Origin: Leptasterias polaris
Taxonomy: Eukaryota > Echinodermata > Asteroidea > Forcipulatida > Asteriidae
Reading direction: 5' to 3'
DNA length: 64,000 nt
Assembly: GCA_037783415.1 (NCBI GenBank)
Contig: JAZGTN010000055.1
Span: 1,916,001 to 1,980,000, forward strand
The first letter of the stretch is position 1, and each line of letters starts with the position of its first letter. The position numbers and the translations under genes were made by a program. This document shows positions 55,395-64,000 of this stretch, one piece after another. The notes under the pieces were generated by a model. It was not told where the DNA came from. It ran no database searches and saw only the letters and a list, made by a program, of their open reading frames with translations.

Positions 55395-57433
55395 AATATC
55401 TTTTCTAAATTTTGCCATGTGATTTAGGGAGCGTCTCAAAAGTTGGGTACGTTCAAGGCACAGAAGAACATTTCCGTGGGCCAACTCCTGCAATGCATTT
55501 GTCCTGCTGGACCACATTGCGCCTAAAAGTACAGGATTACAACCCTACACGATTAAATAGGCGCACTAGTATTTTAAATGTTTCAATGGAACGTTGCGGC
55601 GGTCCAATGGAAACAGTCCATGAGCACGCAGTGGAATACTTATCTACTGTTCCTACTGTCTAAACTTTCGAGGCGCTCCCCTAATGATGATTTACAAATA
55701 TTAGTTGATATGTTTATGGTGTATGATGTATTTTTTCCTTCAAATACCAGCGCTTTAAGTAGTATTTTTCCTACCGTTATGCTGGTTATGTAACTAACCT
55801 TTGTCATGGTGTGGCCATATTTGTCCTTAGTTTGTATTTTTCCCTGTCGTAATGCTACCAAGATGGCTGGTAAAAACACTGTCTGGCCCACTGTCAGGAA
55901 CGACATGTACAGTTGTATTTGTGTATACACCAAGTGATCAAGTATTATTTTTGAAAGGAAAGGTACTAGAACTCTAGAACTTTGATGGAAGCATACTTGA
56001 TGCTCAGATGGTTTCACTAAAGGCTTGTTTACAGTTGGTCTGCGATGATACAGCACCAAACGCTGATGTTCAGTCACCATCCTCTGTGACAGTGTGGGTT
56101 ATGTAAGACACTTAACCGTTATTGCTACGTCCTTTGGATGGGACCTAAAGCTGTTGGTCCCAGTGTACTAATACCTTTAAGTGAAGGGGTTCACCCCTGT
56201 GTTTGTGGGGTGGTTGGTTGCTAAAGTTTGTGGCACCACATCTTGTAAACTGTCACACGTGCTGCATGTGTACAATATGAGTGTAAAATGAGTCTTATAA
56301 TTACAAACAAAGCTCTGCATACATGTATACAAAATGAGCACTTTGGGACATGACACCCTTCAGGTGTGAAAATTGCTATATATAAAGAACTGATATTATT
56401 ATGTCACTGATGCTTCACTAGTAACTATAAACTGAGTGCATGTCAAGTTTTCAGTCGGCCGACCGACTATAAACCGGCCTTTAAAGTATTATTAATCTCT
56501 TTCATCTCATTGCGCAACATCATTTGCAAACTAGAATACAATTTATTTGAGTTTTACCTGTCCACTCACCCTTACTGTTGTATACCCACCCTTCTGATAT
56601 AAATCAGCAAAGTTTGCTTTTGAAGTGTAGTTGTTATTTAGAGGCACTAGGCATGTTTCAGAAGGTGCCATTCTCTTGTGGACAAAGAGCGTCTTATCTT
56701 CCGTTTTCTAATTATACTGGGGTAGTATTGTGGAAATCATTTACTCAAATTTAGACTTGCGCAATTGGGAAAAATGATATTAATTCTAATTATTTACTGC
56801 AAAGGGGGAAAACACTTTTAATTTTTCAGATTATTATGTTTAAAACATATATTGTAACCTGTTTTAATCGTGCGCACGCTGCTGCTATTGCATAAACTTT
56901 GCCGAGTAATCTTTTTGAAATGCAGGCCTAACTTGTATGAGGTCACAACACAGTTTTATTCAACTGCTATGTTCAATCAAGGTTAATATGTGATTTATCT
57001 GCAAACACAATGTTTCTCTTTGGTAAGTAACTTCCTTCACTCCCGAAATGACAACTAAAGAGCGTACAATGTCGAGTTTTCTGGTACCATGTACATGTAC
57101 AAATTTATGCGACTGGCAGTCCCATGTTCCGATGAACACATTTGAAAATCTACCTGATTATGGAAACCATTCACTATGATGTTGAATGCAGTTCTAAACA
57201 TCTCCCTGATTGTTGTGCAAATCCTCACTAATTGCAAGACGCAAATGCTGGCAGCTCTGCGTTGGTATGAGGCCTTCAGTGTTAATGCTGTTTTAAAATT
57301 ATTTAAAATTATTTGATTAGGAAATAGCTATTTACAGTAGTTGCATTTAGAAACAACTTTGACCGAAGAAAAATGCCAAGAGAGGGGGAATGCGGCTGCA
57401 TTTCGCCCGTTTAGAAATAACTTCTCATACTTG
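55395..57433 (+). other. ODC 3' UTR and flank
   Basis: No AATAAA was found before 57842. An ATTAAA at 55552-55557, about 160 bases after the stop, is a possible poly(A) signal. No other gene or repeat structure was recognised. Confidence 0.4.
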
Positions 57434-57609
57434 TAGACCTTATGCATTGACGTCATCCAGCCGCCATCTTAGAGGTAAACTGATGATGAAACAATGGAAA
57501 ACGCACAGATCTGTACGCGCGGCGCACAAAACTGGCCAATGAACAATGTCTTTTTGACCTCTAGGTGAGGGCGCCCTACTCAATTTACGTCATATGCATA
57601 AAAGGTCTA
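57434..57609. mobile_element. 176-bp inverted-repeat element
   Basis: Left TAGACCTTATGCATTGACGTC...TTAGAGGT and right ACCTCTAGGTGAGGGCGCC...CATATGCATAAAAGGTCTA are imperfect inverses over about 50 bp. The centre is CG-rich. Confidence 0.65.
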
Positions 57610-58649
57610 TTGCAGCTGATTTGACATGCATTTTTGAACATTTTAATCAGTAAATTTTGCGTGTGATTTTGCTGCCTGTATAGAATGTATTTTTAAAGAT
57701 GTACTGGACGGTGAAGGTTTGAATTTGTCCATCTTTAAAATGCAAAGCAATTTTCTTATTTAAATCAAACGGCAAAATAAGACTTGGGAGAAGGATTTTT
57801 GAAAAAAGGAAAAACAATCTTTGACTTGGCTTGTTATTCATAATAAAACGCATATTCCAATCTTTTTGAATTCTAAATCCTTATACTAATTACAATGTAC
57901 ACGTATTCAGTTTTATTAAGTTTCAACCGTTTTGGTGATGTTGTTAACATAATAATGTACTTGCATTGTTTGTATTAATTTGAATTTTGAATTTATTATT
58001 GGTTGATGCATTGGGTATTACTGATACAATCAATTAAAGGATTTGTTGCAGAGAACTTGTCATTGTGTGTGTGTGTGTGTGATTTAAAAAAAAGATCTTC
58101 CAGCATGTGAAGTGATGTTTGAAGCTCTTCATGGTGCGGATCATAAGAAAAACTGTAATGAAGACGAGCAGAGTACACCGTCGAAACGTCAACACCACGC
58201 TGGTTCTTCTTGGAACCAACACTTTCCAAAAGTAGTTCTATACATAATTGTTTTTGCAAGTTTACTGCTATAGTGTAACAACTATGTTTGTGCAATCTCC
58301 GGTAATTTCATTTAATTTGCATTCTGCTTGTGTCCACATCGTTCGTAATTACATTGGCGGAAAACGTACATCTTTGGAAAAAACCTTCACAAGGTTATCG
58401 TGACTTTGATCTCAAGCGACACAAGATAAGCCGCACCGTTTATAGATAGCCCGCAATGTGATATTTGTATACCTTTGAAAGTCAGATAAGCTGCGTCTTA
58501 TACTCGGGTGGGGGGGGGGGGGGGGGAACTCGGTACCCTTTTGTTATTAATAATTGCAAAAATTGCATCGAATTGTACATTAAATTTACCCTCGTCCAAC
58601 TGCGTTTATTTTTGTGTGTTTACTCGTACACCGATGTGATGTGATTTAA
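57610..58649. other. Intergenic
   Basis: AT-rich. Contains an AATAAA at 57842-57847, a (TG)n run near 58064-58081 and a G run near 58509. No gene was recognised. Confidence 0.35.
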
Positions 58650-59034
58650 AGGCAAAGTATACCTTTGGTTTTTGGAACCGTTCGATTGGTTTTTATCCTG
58701 TTTAAATGTAGGCATATACAATAAAACTATTGTGTGAAAATTTCGTTATAAAAGGAAGTACCGATTTTGAGATATCGCCGAATATCTGTAGCGGTTATGT
58801 CTGCGCAGGAAAAATAATCCGTAATTAGAATACAGAATCTGAGAAATTTGTCTTGTATGAAACGTTTTTCAGATTGATATATTTTTGAATCCCTTTCTCT
58901 AAAACTAAATTCCTGAGAAGGGAATCGTTTCTCAACATGTTACACATTTTCAACAGCTGTAGTGCTTCTTACCAAGTAAGTTTCTATGGCCATTCATTTT
59001 TGGGATAATTACCAATAAGTAACCTCCATTATAT
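58650..59034. mobile_element. TTAA-bounded element, copy 1 of a tandem pair
   Basis: TTAA at 58646-58649 and 59035-59038. Begins AGGCAAAGTATACCTTTGG. Its right half (TTTCTCAACATGTTACACAT...TACCAAGTAAGTTTCTATGG) matches copy 2. Confidence 0.65.
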
Positions 59035-59038
59035 TTAA

Positions 59039-59407
59039 AGGCACTGGACACGTTTGGTAATTGTCAAAGACCAGTATTCTCACTTGGTGTATCCCAACAT
59101 ATGCATAAAATAACAAACCTGTGAAAATTTGGGCTCAATTGGTCATCGAATTTGCAAGAGAATAATGAAAGAAAAAAACACCCTTGTTGCATTACTTTGT
59201 GTGCTTTCAGATGCATAATAAAAGGCTTCAGCAAGAAGTCTTTTATAATTTGAGTGAGAAATTACCTCTTTCTCAAAAACTATGTTACTTCAGAGGGAGT
59301 CGTTTCTCACAATGTGTTATACTATCAACAGCTCTCCATTGCTCGTTACCAAGTAAGTTTTTATGCTAACAATTATTTTGAGTAATTACCAAAAGTGTCC
59401 AGTGCAT
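59039..59407. mobile_element. TTAA-bounded element, copy 2, with terminal inverted repeats
   Basis: The ends AGGCACTGGACACGTTTGGTAATT and AATTACCAAAAGTGTCCAGTGCAT are inverted with few mismatches. Target TTAA at 59035-59038 and 59408-59411. TTAA targeting fits piggyBac- or Kolobok-type transposition. Non-coding. Confidence 0.78.
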
Positions 59408-60521
59408 TTAAGCAATGTTTCATTAGCACCTGCCCCGAGTCATGCACAGAAGAAAGGGGAAGGAGAGGAGGAGAACCAGGCATTATTACACGGGTTGGAT
59501 TCGAACCCAAGACGTTTACCATTCTGATGGGGCAGATGTCTTGATCGAGTAATAACATTATTTGTTTATCCCGATGCAAATTTAACATCTGGGTATACTG
59601 TTGGGATGCATTCACCAATGTGTTGTTGTGTATAGCTTTCTCGACTCTATAGCAATTTTTGTTGTTTGATATTATTTCTTTGTTTAAATCTAAACGTTTC
59701 TGGTCAAATCGGCCAAAAATTGGAGCAATTGTGCAATGGCGATTTGAAAGAGGTGGGGGGGGGGGGGGTGGAGATGAGGTCTTCAAAATAAATATTTATT
59801 GATTTTGACCAAACAAATATTGTATTTTGTTCTGGAGGATTGGTATTAGTGTAACTTGTATAACCGTAGAGGGTTCCGATTAAAACTATTTGTTATTTAT
59901 ATAGTATTTACTTATTTATTTATTTATATTGATTCTTAGTTGTAAATGAAAATTATCAACCAGGTGTGAGGTAAAAACACAACTCTGACCTCCACGAAGA
60001 AAATATAAAGAAAAAAGAAGAAAAAACAAAGAAAAAACAAACAAATCACGATCATGTACCTTTGTTTCCGGAACTCTTTGGTTTATTTTCCGGTTATTTA
60101 ACATCATTCTGTCAACATTTTACACCAAAATGAAGTACTTTTTTTAATGAAGTAGATATGCATGATTATACAAAGAAAGACGTCTACGGCATTTGTTTTT
60201 TTCGTGATACATTTTCTATTAGCCGTGGCATTCCCTTAGAGTGTACAAATGAAAATAATAAACCATTGTGATAAAGGCTCTTGCTTCTTGTATGAGTTAA
60301 TCACCTATCAGAACCTTTATTTACAAACTTTGGTCATCGTAAGCTCTATAAGGGTTTGGTAAGTCTAAGACATAGGAACTTGGGATATTGACAAGTTTGT
60401 TTGTTTTTCTTGTATCGATGAATCCATGGAATTGATTGTATTCTGTAGCTAAACTAAGGCTTGGGGGGGGGGGGGGGGGGTTGCCAGCGACGAAACAAGG
60501 GGTACAATTTTAGGGTGTACT
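59408..60521. other. Intergenic
   Basis: No gene. GGATTCGAACC near 59497-59507 is a reverse-strand tRNA B-box match in a degenerate tRNA-like context. There are G runs near 59756 and 60464. Confidence 0.35.
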
Positions 60522-60855
60522 TAGCCTTTTGACAAGGCCATCGTGGCTTGGACAGCTTTGTAAACAGCGGAGCGACTGGAAAGAGAGACCACGCAAAGCC
60601 ACAAGGGCCATTTCCAACTTGTTTGCGTTTTCTTTTGATGAATTATTCATGAAGCATGAAACATGCATTATTCGCTTCTGATTGGTTTGGACTTTTGCTA
60701 CCGTTTCGGGTAGCAAAAATCGAGATTATAAAGAAACACATTAGAAACCGCAAACAAGTTGGAAAAGGCCCTCGTGGCGTCGCCACTCGCGTCAGTCGCT
60801 TGAGATCGCGGCGCTACGAAGCTGTCCAAGCCACGAAGGCCTTGACAAAAGGCTA
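60522..60855. mobile_element. MULE-type MITE: ~100-bp inverted arms, 9-bp target duplication
   Basis: The ends TAGCCTTTTGACAAGGCC and GGCCTTGACAAAAGGCTA are nearly perfect inverses, with arms extending about 100 bp (CGTGGCTTGGACAGCTT; CCAACTTGTTTGCG). Perfect 9-bp direct repeats GGGTGTACT abut both ends (60513-60521 and 60856-60864). Nine-base duplications and long arms are typical of Mutator-like elements. Confidence 0.85.
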
Positions 60856-60864
60856 GGGTGTACT

Positions 60865-61986
60865 AAGAGGTGCACCGTTTTATTCTAGGGGGCCCTTCTG
60901 GCCAACTGTAGCTTCCGTGTTCATTCTTCTTTATACGAACAAGCCCCCTTTTAGCGCTCTTGTAATGCCATTCACTATTTTGTATAAGATAATCTGACGT
61001 GAATTAAATAATAAAAATACTATAGTCTAAGTGTGGATGGAAAAATAGTTTTGAAAACGTGGAAATTATCAAATCAAAGCTTATAAAATGTAAATTTTTA
61101 CTCTAGTAAATAAATCTCAAAGGCCAAGATTCAAAATGGGGGGGGGGGGGGGGGGGGGGGGGCACCTGTAGGGCACAGACATCAATAATCTTTTTACAAA
61201 CTTTGAATCTCTCTTGATAAACGAACCAGTAAGTTAGTTGCAAATTTATTTCAACCGCGAAATAATGAAGACGCATTCTTCCCACGTAGCCCGTGAAATC
61301 TTAAAACAACTGTTTTTCAAAAAAGTCAAGAGAAGTCTCCAAATTTGCTTAGAATTAAATGACGATTTTTGGTGCAGTGCTGTGATTCAACAAAATCTAA
61401 AAGGTATTATGAAGGAAACGTGATCCACTGTTGTTAGAAAAAATATAAATGATAGGCCTAGCCGAGTGGAGTGCAGGCTATAGAAGAAAAATCTATTATT
61501 TTTTGTTCATGCTTGCAAAAATATGGAAATAACCAGAAAGACAAATAAAAATATTAATTTAAAAAAAATATATATTTTGTATATTTAGAAAGCCTACTTG
61601 GTAAAATGTTGCCAGGCCGATCATATTTCAACGTTTTGAATAGGATCAATATACAGCCACTTTGAAGGGCTGATTCATCATGATCTAAGTAGACCCTGTG
61701 GCTGGCTGCGGCTGTGCATGAAATTATGAACTCTCACCCTACCTATACTGTGAGAAAGCGTAAGGTAATTTGCATGTTTTACACGCACTTGTTGGGAATG
61801 CACATTGGGGGGGGGGGGGGGACGTATTGGCAACATTGTTCTTTTGTTTTGATCCTCGCAAACATTACAAACATTTAAATATAAAAACAATAATGTAAAA
61901 CATACCACGTAGTCATCAATCAAGTGAGTTGCAACCGAACACTTGAACACGTTTAACCAATGCTCAAAATAAATAAGTTTCTATAG
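60865..61986. other. Intergenic
   Basis: AT-rich, with G runs at about 61138-61161 and 61807-61821. No gene was recognised. Confidence 0.35.
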
Positions 61987-62480
61987 GGTGCGTTCGATTA
62001 GCTTCCCCGGGTCGACCCCGGTCTGCTCATCCGGGTGAGCCCCTAACCATGAGCTAATCGAACGCCAACTTCCCCCAGCATTCACACCGATGCATCTTGG
62101 GACAGCCGACCGGAACTACTTCCATTTTGTGCCGTATGTTCGATACTTTCCGTGGGTTCACGAAAACATCGTAAAATAATTATTCTCAAGGTAAAACTGC
62201 AACGTTAAACAATTGTACAACCCCACAGTGATACAAAGGTACCCGGCTTCGAATACAAAATACTTATTGCTCACAAAAAGGCTGCTGTAATGGCGAAAAT
62301 GTGTGTCAAACTTCCTAAAATGTCCCACTGAATTACAAACAAAATGGTGGCCATTGAGAAAGTTTTTCGCCGTGACGTCATGAACCAGGGGCAGCCCCAA
62401 GTGACCCGCTCCACAAGCAGGGCACTTGGGGCTGACCCGGGTGAGCCCCATGAATGACGTCAAAGCTATTCGAACGCACC
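61987..62480. mobile_element. Inverted-repeat element, GGTGCGTTCGA ends
   Basis: GGTGCGTTCGATTAGCTT and AAAGCTATTCGAACGCACC are inverted. Inside are GC-rich inverted blocks (CCGGGTGAGCCCC; GGGGCTGACCCGGGTGAG). The ends resemble hAT-type MITEs, but no clean 8-bp duplication was seen. Confidence 0.65.
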
Positions 62481-64000
62481 GGGGGAAGACAGCAGCCCAA
62501 CCAGGTAAAAATCCACTCTTCTCGGAAATCTGCCCATGCTCAGAACGACGAAAGCAATGGAAATAGTGTCCGGTAAAAATGCTGCCACCTAGCGTTCATA
62601 AGTCTCCCATTAATCCACGTATTACAATGCTGGACCGAGAAAAGATCCTTCTCTTCACGCTGTGCGCGTTCTCGCTGCATTCTTTGATTGAGACTCGTAG
62701 TAATACGTCTGCATGATACCCTCATCCATGGGGTGATTCTATAGCCTGTCAGAACACTAGAGATCACTGGTCCTAAACCTAAAGCTAAATTGGTTCCTTG
62801 CGCGGAATGTGACACGATAAATATCATATACAAAACTTCAGAAGTCTAAAGTTCATACGTACAGGTACCAAACTTTGGTACTAAATCGTTTAGAAAACCA
62901 TGCATCTCATGCATTAATCTTATGTACATGATACAGATGGAAATATATATTATATGCTATATTGATTTCCATGTTTTATATGATTTTTACAGGTATTAAA
63001 ATTACTCACTTAGGATATAAATTATTCATTATAGACAATCAAATGTGGACCTGAGATTAAATATTAGTATTGAATGTTTTATTTCAAAGCTTATTACAGA
63101 TAGAGGAGGTGAAATATTTGACATTAAATACTGAGTCGTTTGTAAGTTAAGTGGTGAGAAAAACTGTTGTCAATAAGTGTCGTGTTCCCTGCCTACCACA
63201 TCAATCATGTACACCAATACCCGTTCAAATTTGGGCGCCATATCATCTTCTCCTCCTGACTCCATTTTTGGTTACTTTCAATTTGTTTTAATGATAGACG
63301 ACACGACGGCTGTTCTGTGGTAAAGGTCTAATGTCCAACCTAACACTAATTGTTTTAATGACTCCGCTGACAATGGAAAGTGCAAGGATAAAAAATTCGA
63401 GCTCAAGTATAAAATAGTTTATTCAATGTACGTTGAGTACGACTCTTAAGTATTAGGAAAGACAAGATTAAATGTTTTGAAAAGCAGCCATAAAAACATG
63501 TGTTAAGGGGCACACTATTGCGTTAAGGGGCACACTATTGCGTTCAGTGTGTCAACGGGGAGGGTTCGGGATGGGGTGGCAACTTGCGGCTATTTTTGTT
63601 GTTCCCTAACATATCGTTCACAATCTTTTTGCTGCAGTAATCCTCAAGTTTTTTTAAAACATGATTTGTATTGATGATTTTGTTTTTTATATGAAGTAAA
63701 ATTAACTAACTTGGAATGAAATGATTAGTAAATTTTTTAATCTAGGGATCTTTGTGAGATTTGTTTTAATTCATTGTGAACTCCGGGAAATAAATATGAA
63801 ATGTTCCCCATCGGCTTGAAACCCTTGACAACGCCGCTGCTTTTTCGTTTGCCTACCTTACTGCTCAGAACACAATCAGTTAAAAAAATAAAAAAATTAT
63901 TAAGAAGGGATTATGGAATTATTTGATCGCAGTTGTTTTTTAAAATTTTAAACGTGCGGGGTTATTACCTTAATTTTTGCACAGACGATTTGTTCAATGC
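62481..64000. other. Intergenic, right edge
   Basis: No gene. A 20-bp tandem duplication (GTTAAGGGGCACACTATTGC) is at 63502-63543. Otherwise AT-rich single-copy-looking sequence. Confidence 0.35.

Noticed and set aside
59470..59560. tRNA gene on the minus strand (GGTTCGAATCC box)
   Set aside because: The T-stem has mismatches, and no credible A box, anticodon arm or acceptor stem could be built. More likely a decayed SINE fragment.

Overview
This window is metazoan nuclear DNA. It has short exons with GT-AG introns, three recognisable animal genes and a dense load of small inverted-repeat transposons, minisatellites and long G or C homopolymers. The protein sequences and the repeat types suggest an echinoderm, most likely a sea star. 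That placement is inferred from recall of similar repeats and was not tested by a search.

Layout. (1) 327-9250, minus strand: a DEK-type chromatin protein in at least eight coding exons. The exon or exons for the DEK C-terminal domain lie beyond the left edge. (2) 12954-19071, minus strand: a complete four-exon KLF10/KLF11-type zinc-finger repressor of 487 residues, with a decayed tandem copy of its C-terminal coding tail just downstream. (3) 19.3-37.5 kb: no firm gene. This stretch holds a 1.9-kb inverted-repeat element built on the CCATATGG palindrome, a 4.8-kb foldback-like element with arms made of a 20-bp minisatellite, a 1.65-kb element with identical 48-bp ends, and two candidate exons. 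(4) 37917-55394, plus strand: a complete eleven-exon ornithine decarboxylase of 506 residues with every catalytic residue present. Introns 3, 7 and 9 each hold a copy of a C/D-box snoRNA. Intron 4 (7.1 kb) is filled with repeated modules that end in hairpins. (5) 55.4-64 kb: 3' flank with many small inverted-repeat elements and no gene that I recognise.

How the genes relate. DEK and the KLF factor are nuclear proteins (chromatin architecture and Sin3-type repression). ODC makes putrescine in the cytosol. They do not form a pathway. The KLF10/11-ODC adjacency is notable because human KLF11 lies near ODC1 (2p25.1) and human KLF10 lies near AZIN1 (8q22.3), so the linkage probably predates the vertebrate genome duplications.

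The most interesting signals are: the three intronic snoRNAs, whose guide predicts methylation at exactly the position equivalent to human 18S G601; the ancestral KLF-ODC linkage; several transposon families defined here by perfect terminal repeats and target-site duplications; and an inverted repeat that encloses ODC exon 5.
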